A DNA stretch of 64,000 bases from Ignavibacteriales bacterium (GTDB taxonomy: Bacteria > Bacteroidota > Ignavibacteria > Ignavibacteriales > Ignavibacteriaceae), in NCBI GenBank assembly GCA_016707115.1, contig JADJIH010000030.1, positions 103,086-167,085 on the forward strand, read 5' to 3'. The notes under the pieces are model-generated. The model worked only from the letters and a program-made list of their open reading frames with translations. It had not been told where the DNA came from and made no database searches. Positions 54,843 to 64,000 of the stretch are shown in pieces. A program made the translations under genes and the position numbers. Each line of letters begins with the position of its first letter. The stretch's first letter is position 1.

Positions 54843-56999
54843 CTAAGCAATAGCTCCAATTTTTTTCAACAATGTACTCAAGACTAGATGCGCATCTGCT
54901 CCGAGATAAATAAAATCATCAACTCCTGATTTTTTATGTTCTTCAATCTGATCTTTTGGATAACCAGCAAGTATAACTGAAACATCTTTTGATTTTTCTT
55001 TTATCCCTTTTACAATTGCAGGAACAAGTTCCGGATATGTATCATCAGTTGAGCAAATAACTACAGCTTGAGCTTTTGAATCAATTGCTGATTTAAGAGC
55101 TTCATCAGTGGTTGCAAATCCATTTGGATAAATTATTTCAAATCCGCCAACTTCAAAAAAAGCACGGGAGAAATCTGCTCTTCCTTTAAATTGTTTTAGT
55201 GGACCCATTGTTGCAAGAAATACTTTTGGCTTGCTTCCAGTTTTCTTTTCAAAATTCTCTGATGCAATTCTCAATTCTTCAAACATTTCGGAAAGTCGAA
55301 ATTGAATTAATGGATTAACAGAAAATCCTTTTTCTCCAGAAGCACGAATTGACTTAGATACTTCTCCAAGTGAAGCGCCTTCAAGAAATGCATCTACAGC
55401 ACTATCAATTAAATCATAAGATTTTGTATCAGCAATTTTCTGAAGTTTATCCAGAATACTATTATGTTTTTTGTTATCGCCGTTAACTCTGTATTTCTGA
55501 ATGTATTCAACACGCTTTTTATAAATCGCACTCAGATCTTTATTCTTTATCTCAAGCATTTCTTCTTTTGGATTTGCATACATATTCGTTCCAACAAGAA
55601 CAGATTTGCGTTTTGCAAAATCTTTTTTCTTTAAATCAGAAATTTTTACGATTTCATCTTGAACAATTCCAGATTGAATAGCTTTTAACATTCCACCTTT
55701 TTCTTCAATAGTTTGAAATAATTTCCAGGCAGCATTTGCAATATCATCAGTTAACTTTTCTACAAAGTAAGAACCACCAGCAGGATCAATTACCTGTTCA
55801 AGATGTGATTCCTCTTTAAGAATAATCTGTGTATTGCGTGCAAGTCGTCTTGAAAAATCATCAGAATCATTAAACGATTCATCGTAAGGATTTGTTTGAA
55901 TCGAATCCACACCTCCAACAATGGCGGAAAATGCTTCTGTTGTTGTGCGTAGTGAATTTACAAAAGGATCAAAATAAGTTTGATTGAATTGAGATGTTTT
56001 ACCATGAATAAATATTTTTTGATTTTCTTCCTTCACTTTATAAGCCTCAAGAATTTTGCTCCATAATAATCTTGCAGCACGAAGTTTTGCAACTTCCATA
56101 AAGTAAAAGGATCCGATTCCAAACGTAAATTTAATTCTTTTGGCAACGTCATCAACATTTAATCCACGTTCAATCATTTCATTTAAATATTCAACTGCGG
56201 TTGCAAGTGCAAATGCTAATTCCTGAACTGCATTTGCACCAGCATTATTAAATGGTAATCCACTTACTCCAATCGTTTTTATTGGCGAATTTGATTTGAT
56301 CATTAATTCAGTTGCAAGTTTCATCTCATCAAAAATTTGCTTTAACGAAATTGGTAACTCACCTTTAGTCAATAAATATTCATAAGGATCAGAAGTGATT
56401 GATCCTTTAATATTCATTAAACTAGTTCTAGTTTCATTTGCATAAGCTGTAAAAAGAAGTGTGATTGGAAGTGATGAAAAACCACCAGAAATATTTATTG
56501 GCTGATTTGTTAGATCAATATCTTTAAACAAAACTTGCATTTTTCTAACACCGGAAATCGATAATCCATCTTTTCCAACTTCTCCTGTTTTAGATTGATC
56601 TGCATCAATTCCAAGCTGGGTAGGATTATCTAAAACGATATTAATAGAATTCAGTCCACGCTTAAGATCAGAGCGCAAAGCTTCATTCAAATCTTCCGGA
56701 AGTGATTGATTGTACTCCTGCGCAATCTCCCAACTTCTGGAAGTATATCCGGAAACATTACTGCCTCGAAGATAATTTTGAAAGCCGGGAAAATTATTTA
56801 TTTGCGGAAGATTTTTTATATCGTTTGATGTGTATAGTGGTTGAAGATTTATTTCTTCATAAGTTTTTGTGATAAGTTTTTTATCGAATGATTCGCCTTT
56901 GAGATCTTTTTCAACCTGTTTTTTCCAATCATCAAAACTAAGAACTGGAAAATCTTTTATTAGATCAGGCTTATCACCGAGTTTTACTTCTTGAGCCAT
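54843..56999 (-). CDS. mutA: Methylmalonyl-CoA mutase small subunit
   Basis: A 718-residue protein with the mutase barrel fold (LQPLYTSNDIKNLPQIN, and SVNPLIQFRLSEMFEELRIAS in the linker). Its C-terminal domain has FLATMGPLKQFKGRADFSR where a catalytic subunit has DxHxxG; the cobalamin-binding His is missing, as expected for the non-catalytic small subunit. It pairs with MutB to form the heterodimer. It is the first gene of the mutA - S23 - mutB run. Confidence 0.92.
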   Translation of the reverse strand: MAQEVKLGDKPDLIKDFPVLSFDDWKKQVEKDLKGESFDKKLITKTYEEINLQPLYTSNDIKNLPQINNFPGFQNYLRGSNVSGYTSRSWEIAQEYNQSLPEDLNEALRSDLKRGLNSINIVLDNPTQLGIDADQSKTGEVGKDGLSISGVRKMQVLFKDIDLTNQPINISGGFSSLPITLLFTAYANETRTSLMNIKGSITSDPYEYLLTKGELPISLKQIFDEMKLATELMIKSNSPIKTIGVSGLPFNNAGANAVQELAFALATAVEYLNEMIERGLNVDDVAKRIKFTFGIGSFYFMEVAKLRAARLLWSKILEAYKVKEENQKIFIHGKTSQFNQTYFDPFVNSLRTTTEAFSAIVGGVDSIQTNPYDESFNDSDDFSRRLARNTQIILKEESHLEQVIDPAGGSYFVEKLTDDIANAAWKLFQTIEEKGGMLKAIQSGIVQDEIVKISDLKKKDFAKRKSVLVGTNMYANPKEEMLEIKNKDLSAIYKKRVEYIQKYRVNGDNKKHNSILDKLQKIADTKSYDLIDSAVDAFLEGASLGEVSKSIRASGEKGFSVNPLIQFRLSEMFEELRIASENFEKKTGSKPKVFLATMGPLKQFKGRADFSRAFFEVGGFEIIYPNGFATTDEALKSAIDSKAQAVVICSTDDTYPELVPAIVKGIKEKSKDVSVILAGYPKDQIEEHKKSGVDDFIYLGADAHLVLSTLLKKIGAIA

Positions 57000-57106
57000 T
57001 GTAACTCCTAAATTCTAAAAATGTGCGTATCAAAACTACAAAATTTGGAGCGAAAGAGAGAATGAAATGATTAAAAATGTAAGTCTAAAATAATGGATAT
57101 TCTTAA

Positions 57107-57177
57107 TTGTCATTCCCGTGTAAACGGGAATCCATTTATCTAGTAGAGTTGGATTCCCACTTTCGTGGGAATGACAA
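57107..57177. repeat. REP-like palindromic repeat
   Basis: TTGTCATTCCCG near 57107 pairs with CGGGAATCC-type arms; the second half GGATTCCCACTTTCGTGGG to ATGACAA is nearly the reverse complement of the first. It is a 71-base palindromic element between mutA and the small 81-residue gene. Such CATTCCCG/CGGGAATG elements occur as dispersed repeats in many bacteria. Confidence 0.75.
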
Positions 57178-57190
57178 CTGAATTGAATTT

Positions 57191-57436
57191 TTAGGCTGGC
57201 GGATTCCAGGTTTCGTGAATAAGCTTTTGATTTTTCTGGAGGCTATTTTTTATTTCGGTAACCCTAAAAACAGTGCGATTGAAAACTCCCCAGATGTTAT
57301 CCATATACAGCCTCATGGCTTCAATATCATTTTCATCAGGTTTTTGATGAATTGATTCTAACATATCTGTATAAATAAGATCAAGAAATTTTATTTCACT
57401 TTCAAAAGTTATTTCAGGGTTTGTTTGCTCTTTCAT
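57191..57436 (-). CDS. Small protein of unknown function
   Basis: An 81-residue acidic, helix-rich protein (ITFESEIKFLDLIYTDMLESIH and VFNRTVFRVTEIKNSLQKNQ). No family recognised. It starts 20 bases after the C69 peptidase stop on the same strand, so is likely in the same transcript. Confidence 0.6.
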   Translation of the reverse strand: MKEQTNPEITFESEIKFLDLIYTDMLESIHQKPDENDIEAMRLYMDNIWGVFNRTVFRVTEIKNSLQKNQKLIHETWNPPA

Positions 57437-57456
57437 AATGATTCTATATTTATTTG

Positions 57457-59264
57457 TTAAAATGTGTTTTTATGTAATTCTTCAATTGAACTTAGTATTG
57501 AATTTATTTTATCAATTTTTTCTTTTGGATAATTTTCATTTGGTTTGATTACCAAAGCTTTTTCATAAAATGACTTTGCCTCATCATATTTTTTTTCATT
57601 AAGTAGTTCATCAGCTTTTTTAACACTCTCGTTGTAAGAATATGTCTGATCAGTTATTATGTTCTTCATCTTTAATGATTCACCGGATTCATCAACAATC
57701 ATTTTCTTAACCTCTTCAGGATATCCAATATTTTTGGGTTTAAAAAATTCAGTTTTGGATAATCCATCCATATACTTCAAAATCAAATGTTCGCCAAACT
57801 GTTTCCATGTTTTATAAGTATTTTCAGCGGATGAAATAGAATAATTAGTTAGATATTCAATTGCTTCGCCTTTAGAATTTTTTAGAAGTGACAAAGCTGT
57901 TGATTCAATATTTTCCTGTTGTGCAAAATATTTTCCTTCAATTTCATTTTGTGTTTTCTTCACATCATCAATAACAATTGAATACCTTGGGTAAGAAAAA
58001 TTTGCAACAAAATTAAAAACCCAAAACGCCGAATCCCAGGTAAACTGAGATAAAGAACCGACTCCTTTAGAATAATTGGATGGTGTTTTTGTCATCGAAG
58101 CATACATTGGTGTATAAACAGTAAAGTAAGTATCATCAACACCAAACCATAAAACGCCGCCAACTTCTCGTGGTAAATGAGCTCGTGCCTGAGACACAAA
58201 TGAAAATCCGGTTTGAGGAGTTGAGATTGGACGCTCATGGAAATATTCTTCCCCGTTGTATTGCCAGGTTAATGGTCTCCATCTGTAAGGCATTTGATAA
58301 GGACCGGCAGCGATTCCTTTGGTCATATCAAGTTCAGTTCCTTCATAATGATCACGCATTAAACCCATAACATCGTGTACAGATAATTTTTTATCAGGCT
58401 TTATAGATAACGGCATTCTCTCTAAAGATTCACCTTTAACATATGAAATATATTTTTCCATACTAGAATTACATCTTCTAAACAAAGACCAAACTCGTGC
58501 ATCACAAAATCTAATTGCACCAAAATCTAATGGAGCATAAGCTGCTGAAAAATCAAACTCAGAATCTTTACCTGAGAAATAACCTTTCTCTCGTGCAAAA
58601 GAAATTACATCAGGTGAGTACAAACAATTTTCAGAATCATTTAATGGAAAAGTTGTTATGCGCGATTGATTTGCATGAGCAGAAATATTTCCATCCGGAA
58701 TTTTACAGCTACCCAAACAGCCCCTTTGTTACCTTCACCTTTACCAATTAACTCAAGAATCCAAGCTTCATTTGCATCACCAATAGAAAATGATTCGCCG
58801 CTGCTGTAATATCCAAATTCACTTACAAGATCAGTCATAACCTTAATTGCTTCCCTTGCAGTTTTACTGCGTTGCAATGCAATGTAAATCATACTTCCGT
58901 AATCAAGAATTCCGTTTGGTGTGCCAAGTTCTTCTCTTCCGCCAAAAGTAGTTTCACCGATAACAACTTGATGTTCATTCATATTTCCGATTACATTATA
59001 AGTAACAGAAGCTTGTGGAATTTTTCCTAAATATTTTCCTGTATCCCATTCGTAAATTTCTAACCAGGCTCCGTTTTGATAAATCGCAGCAGGGTAATGA
59101 TAAAGTTCACCGTATGCTTCATAAGAATCAGCAGTGTAAGAAATCATAACAGATCCATCAACACTTGCGCCTTTTGTGATAATAAAATTTGTACAGGAAT
59201 AACTTTCATCTATAAAGATTAAAATCGTAGTAATTAAAACCGTGAGAAGAATTTTTTTCATCAT
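57457..59264 (-). pseudogene. C69-family dipeptidase, interrupted by one frameshift
   Basis: The N-terminal part (59264 to about 58700, 202 residues in its frame) has a signal peptide and the mature N-terminal nucleophile Cys (SCTNFIITKGASVDGS). It runs through IGDANEAWILELIGKG. The C-terminal part continues from KIPDGNISAHANQSRITTF in another frame and holds the rest of the peptidase domain, with a TPR-like tail (ADELLNEKKYDEAKSFYEKA). One missing base in the TTTT run at 58701-58704 (AAAA on the coding strand) would join the two as VAVKIPDG. Peptidase C69/U34 enzymes cleave dipeptides with an N-terminal nucleophile. A sequencing error is as likely as true decay. Confidence 0.85.
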
Positions 59265-59365
59265 AACAAATCCTTGTTAAAAATCATTAAAAAATGTTGC
59301 CGAAAAGATAAGTAAATAGGGTTAATTTGGGAATGGAAAAATTATGATTGTTTGAAATTTATGGA

Positions 59366-59399
59366 TAAGAGATGTTAAGTTTTTACTTAACATCTCTTA
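59366..59399. terminator. Strong hairpin downstream of the PepSY-like lipoprotein
   Basis: Perfect 14-bp stem TAAGAGATGTTAAG (59366-59379) with CTTAACATCTCTTA (59386-59399), loop TTTTTA. It lies 10 bases beyond the minus-strand stop at 59410. There is no T-run on the minus strand after it, so function as a terminator is plausible rather than sure. Confidence 0.55.
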
Positions 59400-59409
59400 G
59401 GTGGAGGGC

Positions 59410-59902
59410 TTAGTTTTTAATTCTTACGATATTACCATTAGCTGCATTTATTCGTACCTCTGCAGTACCAATTTCAAACCTGTACTGCCACATATTGTCA
59501 CTTAGATCTTTTTCAAGTTTCCATTCGATAATATTTCCGTTAACCGCACCAAGCGCAATACTTTTGCATTTGAATAATTTATCAATCCATTTCCTGGTTC
59601 TATTTCATATTCAAATGATGATGACAATCCCTTTACTTCTCTTAATTCATTCGAGTTTAATTGATACTCGAATTTTACAATGCCGCCATCACCAGGCATA
59701 TCAACTCTAACTTCCCAATGTTGTGTATCATCATTCTTTATAGTTGATAGTACTGAACCACTGCCTTTTGTCATTGTGGTAGTTTTTGAAATAACATCAT
59801 CCTGCCCGCCACTTGTTGGTGCTGTAGTTGAGCTTTCAGAACAAGCGGTTAATAAAATTGTTCCTGATAGAAACAGCGAAAATAAAATGTGCTTTTTAAC
59901 AT
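59410..59902 (-). pseudogene. PepSY-like domain lipoprotein, two frameshifts
   Basis: ATG at 59902 has a strong AAAGGAG ribosome binding site. After restoring one A in the AAAAA run (complement of 59893-59897) the protein reads M-L-K-K-H-I-L-F-S-L-F-L-S-G-T-I with a lipobox LTAC, then a Thr-rich linker and DDTQHWEVRVDMPGDGG. Restoring one A at the TTTT run 59562-59565 gives SIALGAVNGNIIEWKLEKD and then YRFEIGTAEVRINAANG, the PepSY-like ending. Both changes are single A losses in homopolymers. The original gene encodes a lipoprotein of about 160 residues. Confidence 0.75.
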
Positions 59903-60359
59903 ATTTGACTCCTTTGTTTGTTGAATTATAATTTTTATTCGTTCTATCATTAAGTGTTATGACACGGAATAAAGTGACAGGTAACTAAACTTTATTTTAC
60001 ATTTGTACGAAAAGCGCGATTTTCTGATATTTATTGAAACCAATCAAGTTGTGGTATATAAAAAGTATAAGATTCAACTTTAATGAAGGTTTCTGTTCAC
60101 GGTTCCGGTGAAATGGAAGAAGGAATGCCTGCAATTGTAGAAAAGGTATGGGAACTTTTTATTTTTGAAAGATTTGAACGATACATCAAAGCGGGAAAGC
60201 ATTTGAAATAAAAGAGCTGAAAAAATATTGAGACACACTTTAGAATACATTTATTTTATATAGTCATTCATTTTTGTTTACAATTTTCTTTACTAATTTT
60301 ACTTTAGAATTATTACTAAATAAAATTATTGACCATTCTCTTTGATAGGGGACTTTCAA
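59903..60359. other. Gap with one short reading frame
   Basis: Apart from the short frame at 60083-60211 nothing coding was recognised. The promoter for the PepSY lipoprotein (minus) should lie just after 59903 and that of the PEGA protein near 60300. Confidence 0.4.
60083..60211 (+). pseudogene. Short frame, possible C-terminal fragment of an SRPBCC-type protein
   Basis: A 42-codon frame (ATG 60083 to TAA 60211) with a regular residue mix (EEGMPAIVEKVWELFIFERF). Its pattern recalls the last helix of SRPBCC/START-like proteins, but no upstream part was found in any frame. It could be a remnant, or a small gene; low certainty. Confidence 0.3.
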
Positions 60360-61478
60360 GTGAAGAATAATATTTTTTAAGTTCATTCTTTTTTTATGCT
60401 TTATTGTCCTAATTAGTAACATCTACTCCCAAGAAAATGATTCGTTAATAAATATTATAACTATCAATTCTGATCCATCAGGTGCCGAAGTATTTTAAAT
60501 AGTTCTTTAATCGGCAAAACCCCTTTTACTCTTAAAATCAGTCACCTGGTAAACTTGCGTTTCTTATAAAACTTGATGATAAAAACTCATTCTCTGAAAC
60601 CGTTCATTATAACGGGGCGAATTGGTAATATATCCTCTATTTAATGCCGATCATTCTATTTTAGAAATCATAACAAAGCCGGATAATGCATTTGTTTATT
60701 TTAATGATTCCCTAGTTGGTACAACACCAATTTATGATCTAATCATTCCTCTAGGATTGCATGAAATTAAAATTGAAAAAGATGATTATATCAAATATGA
60801 AAGAAAATTTAATTTTCAAAGAAAGAAAACCAAATGGAATTATAATCTGACATACAAGTATGGATTTGTTAATTCAAATGTCAATGGATTAGATATCAAC
60901 TTAAAAGTTAATGGGATTGAGGTACTTAATGACGATAAGCAATTTGTCAAAACTGAAATAGGCAATTCCACATTTGAAGCAAGCTGGAAAAATGAAAAAT
61001 CGATTTCAAGATATTTCAAAATTGAACCGGAAAAATATTATTCTGTTGTATACAAAACTGATTACTTTACACCAGTCTATATGTTAGAATCAATGATCAT
61101 CCCCGGTTCTGGACAATTTACAGATGATGCCCAAATAAAAGGTGTGCTATATTTTTAACAAATGTAGCTTTTGGGTATTATTTCTTAATGAGAATAGTAA
61201 TTACAAGGAAAAGTATGATAGTTATAATTCTGCAAAAGTAAACTATATGGATGCTAAAAATGAAAATGATGCAATTCAATTAAGAACAGTAATGGAACAA
61301 GCATTAAACGATGTCAATTCTTCAGCAGATAAAAAATATTTACTTAGGTTGTTTTATAGGCGCATACTTACTGAATGTATTGGATGCTTTTGTTTTCCAC
61401 ACAGAAGGATTTGATATGGAGTTGATTGAAGTGAACAATCATAATCTTGGAATAAATACACCTCAGTTTAGAAATTAA
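60360..61478 (+). pseudogene. PEGA-domain membrane-associated protein, several frameshifts
   Basis: Pieces in all three frames join to one protein: signal sequence FILFLCFIVLISNIYSQ, a first PEGA domain (NSDPSGAEVF then NSSLIGKTPFTLK), a second (ITKPDNAFVYFNDSLVGTTP), a segment with MIIPGSGQFTDDAQIKG followed by TNVAFGYYFLNENSNYKEK and a C-terminal membrane segment AYLLNVLDAFVFH. This matches the PEGA/DUF5683 type. Shifts lie near 60375, 60495, 60543, 60624, 61154 and 61340. The GTG at 60360 follows AGGGGA. PEGA domains are thought to bind surface polymers. Confidence 0.7.
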
Positions 61479-61505
61479 ATATCCATTAAAATAACAAGAT
61501 GTATT

Positions 61506-63068
61506 ATGCTTAAATATTTATTACTCTCCATATTTATAATTTTATTAATGTTCAATTCTTGTACAGAGAGTTTAGAACCAGAGTATTTTAATCTCTATAG
61601 TCCCAAAAGTAATAACTATAAACCTACAGCTATAGATAGTTTATCATTAAAATTTATTTTTGTTGACATGGGAATTGAATTAACTTGGTCTGATAATAGT
61701 AATGGCGAATCAATCTTTGAAATAGAGCGAAGAGATGCACCGAGCGTTGAATTTATCAAAGTAGGAGAAGTTCTGCCAACTCTACAAGTTACTTTGATAG
61801 TTTTTATTCCCTCCTTAAATGCACACTATGAATATAGAATAAAAACGATTTCATCAAACGATAATTATTCATATTCGGAAGTGGTTAGGTATTCTCGATA
61901 TTTTTAGTAAGCCTACCTCACTTTCAGTAGTTCATCAAAATACAGGAGTTTAAAACTAAGTTGGATTGATAGCAATACTATAGAAGATGAGTTTATAATA
62001 AAAATGCGTAAACCCAATATACCAGAAGTAATTTTGAAGTTATTGGAAATGTTGGAAAAGATATTAATCTGTTTATTGTTACAGATTTGGATACAAATAT
62101 TGTTTATGAGTTTAGCGTAACAGCATTTAATTCATACTATCAAGCTGGATGCGATACAACAATATCTACAATCTTTGGAATAGAAATTTATCTAAATTGG
62201 CAATCAAATACTCACCTAGCAACTCAATCAACTCGATTTTCGCCAAAAAGCAATTTATTGGCAATTGGTGCTTGTGTAGAGAATATTAGTTTTTATGATA
62301 TTACGACTTTTGAATATCGAACAACAAATTTTGCCCAGAACTTTATAGAATTTAACTCTAATGGAACGAAATTAGGAATACTAGATAACTGGAGCTCTGC
62401 TAACCGAGTTTCTATAGTTGACGTTAATTCATTAAACATTGATCAGGTCGTTAATTTCCCATCCACTGGATTTTCGTTTTGCCCCTGACGGATTGAAAAT
62501 ATTTATCACAGGATGAAAACAATCAGATACTTAGGTTGGTAGATTTATCAACAGGCAACTCTATATGGTCAAATATTTCTCAGATCTATGATGCAAAGTT
62601 CAATTATAATGGTGACAAAATATGTTGTAACACAGGGACTCAAATTCTCATTCTGGATGCTTTAAGTGGAAATATAGTGTTATTAGATCCACAAGAGTAT
62701 GGGTGTTGCTTCTTTTGTACTAAGTGACGATGAGAAATATTTATATATAGTTGCCTCAATAAGCACTAACTATGGATATGGACCTTTAGAGATTTGGGAT
62801 TTACAAACATTATCATTAGTTAAAGTAATTAACTTAAATGCTTCATTGATAAAAGTGGTCGGATCAGAGTTTTATAGTTGCTGGAAATTCAGATTTTGCA
62901 ATTTTTAGGACTAGTGATTTTGAAAAAGTTGCAAATTTTAATCCAAGCTGGGGTGGGATGATTTTCTCTTTTTCATTTAATCCGTACTCATCTCTAATCG
63001 GTGTGTGTTCAATGTATGATTATCCGAAAGTATTTAACTTAAATCGTAAGTGGATTAAACGGTTTTAA
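61506..63068 (+). pseudogene. Lipoprotein with FnIII domains and WD40-like propeller, many frameshifts
   Basis: The start has a lipoprotein signal (LLLSIFIILLMFNSC). The pieces then read as two fibronectin type III domains (LTWSDNSNGESIFEIERR, later LSWIDSNTIEDEFIIK and VTAFNSYYQ) and a WD40-like propeller (FRFAPDGLKIFIT, LRLVDLSTGNSIWSN, FVLSDDEKYLYIVAS, IWDLQTLSLVKVINL), ending at TAA 63066-63068. At least eight frame changes are needed, including a compensated pair near 61773 and 61815, between which the other frame gives ANSTSYFDSFYS. A cell-surface or periplasmic sensor or binding role is possible. Confidence 0.7.
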
Positions 63069-63254
63069 TAATAAACTTCGAAAATTAATTCAAATATTAT
63101 ATTAAAATTATATAGTTAGAACCATTTTATATATGCAAAATGATATTACTATTCATTTTTAAACCACTCGAAAATTAAATACTTAATAAATATTGTTTCT
63201 TCTGTTTTATATGATATTATTTCTTCGCAATTTCATATACAAAATTTTAGAATT

Positions 63255-63675
63255 ATGAATTGTCCCCTTGTAAAAATCAATGGTTATTTTAGAGAGCTTA
63301 ATCAAGTTGAGATTGATTATTGTACTGCTTGCAAAGGCATCTGGCTGGATAATGGCGAATTGGATTTGATATTTACAAATGCGGATCAAAGAAATTGCAA
63401 ATCATTTTCAGTTAAAAATGATTTTGATGAGATAAAGAAGATGTCCCAATTGTAAAAGAAAATGGATAAAGTTGAATTTGAAAACACTGGGATAATTATA
63501 GATAAATGTGTTGATGACCACATAGTGTTTGGTTTGATAACGGTGAATTGAAATCAATATTAATATCTGCTGAACATAACATTAGAATAATCAAATGGCC
63601 AAAAGAATTGTTTGGTGAATATTTAAATCTGTATTTTAATAAAGCGAAATCTCATACTTATATATTAAGGCATAA
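63255..63675 (+). pseudogene. TFIIB-type zinc-ribbon protein, frameshifted
   Basis: Two zinc-ribbon units are seen: EIDYCTACKGIWLDNGELDLIF with a CP pair before it, and, after frame changes near 63440 and 63525, PNCKRKMDKVEFE then DKC and WFDNGELKSILI. This is the zf-TFIIB family. In the frame that continues to TAA 63673-63675 the gene ends overlapping the ATG of the LemA gene (TAATG), as is common in this genome. Confidence 0.7.
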
Positions 63676-64000
63676 TGACTTTCTTCATTGTTTTCATTGT
63701 AATTATTGTAGTCATAGGTTTTTCTTCGTCTCGATTTACAACTCATTAGTTGGTTTAGGAAACCGTGTAAAATGTACTATAATTGACAAATTGATGTGCA
63801 GTTAAAAGAAGGTACGATCTTATTCCTAATCTTATCAAACCGTAAAAGGGTATATGACTCACGAGCGACAGGTAATAGAAAGCATTACTAAATGCCACCA
63901 GTCAGGCTGGATGCCGGAACTGTGGAATTCAGAAAAAATTTCTTTGCTGAAGGTTTGTTAATTGCTCTTGGTCAATTGCGTGTGCAGGTTGAAAACTATC
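63675..64000 (+). pseudogene. LemA family protein, frameshifted and cut by the window end
   Basis: A single N-terminal membrane helix (FFIVFIVIIVVIGF) is followed, in other frames, by SIYNSLVGLGNRVK, IDVQLKRRYDLIPNLI, VKGYMTHERQVIESI and, near the end, FAEGLLIALGQLRVQVENY, which together are the LemA family pattern. At least three indels are needed. The function of LemA proteins is not settled; they are often beside zinc-ribbon or TPM-domain genes. Confidence 0.7.

Noticed and set aside
58656..59264. Two separate peptidase genes at 57457 and 58656
   Set aside because: They overlap in different frames and join into one C69 peptidase with one added base.
1..64000. CRISPR arrays, prophage or transposase genes
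   Set aside because: No regularly spaced direct repeats with unique spacers and no integrase, transposase or phage structural gene were seen.

Overview
The window is AT-rich DNA (coding strands rich in AAA, GAA and ATT codons) from a Bacteroidota/Chlorobiota-type bacterium, most likely an Ignavibacteria-like member. The best evidence is four proteins that end in the type IX secretion (Por) sorting domain with the QNYPNPFNP signature (fragment 1-135, then genes at 11911, 32061 and 46602). GWxTD, BamA-like, bacillithiol (BshA), monomeric isocitrate dehydrogenase and hybrid one-protein two-component genes fit the same group. This placement is inference from gene content; no rRNA is present.

Region 1-11 kb: end of a T9SS protein, a secreted GH31 glycosidase with an overlapping SGNH hydrolase, monomeric NADP-IDH (icd), then single genes (STAS-like small protein, GNAT, DUF3795 Cys-rich protein, methyltransferase, a secreted unknown, DUF4153 and DUF4395 membrane proteins). 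Region 11-15 kb: secreted DUF1579 protein, a T9SS propeller protein, an HDOD protein and a lipoprotein with a CX4CH haem-like motif. Region 15-30 kb is a long run of plus-strand housekeeping genes, often overlapping by a few bases: CPBP protease, zinc-ribbon/DUF2007 protein, cdsA, rimO, GWxTD protein, a PfkB kinase, a BamA-like protein, a UbiA prenyltransferase, rnhB, yraN-like, mlaE/mlaF/mlaD-type lipid transport genes and uvrA. Region 30-37 kb: SulP transporter, secreted polysaccharide deacetylase, and a minus-strand cluster bshA - DNPH1-like - unknown - NOL1/NOP2/sun methyltransferase. Region 37-42 kb: PfkB kinase, RmlD-like reductase, secreted GH13 amylase and HAD-IIA phosphatase, then tRNA-Arg(CCT) and a bacteriohemerythrin. 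Region 42-49 kb: a 1368-residue hybrid two-component regulator followed by an 821-residue T9SS propeller protein.

Region 49-57 kb is the most unusual part. Downstream of the methylmalonyl-CoA mutase genes (mutA, mutB, minus strand) lies a small accessory island: a GIY-YIG nuclease-like gene overlapping a gene with an RX4H (HEPN-like) motif, then an AbiEi/AbiEii toxin-antitoxin pair with two inverted repeats at its promoter. Between mutA and mutB sits a four-helix-bundle (S23/IVP) gene bracketed by inverted repeats, which looks like an inserted cassette.

Region 57-64 kb: a C69 dipeptidase, a PepSY-like lipoprotein, a PEGA-domain protein, a FnIII/propeller lipoprotein, a TFIIB-type zinc-ribbon protein and a LemA protein. 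From about 58.7 kb every gene is broken by single-base indels, many in A/T homopolymers, and the density rises towards the window end. Sequence error near a contig end is the simplest reading, so these genes are listed as disrupted but probably functional in the organism. No CRISPR array, transposase, integrase or prophage gene was seen.
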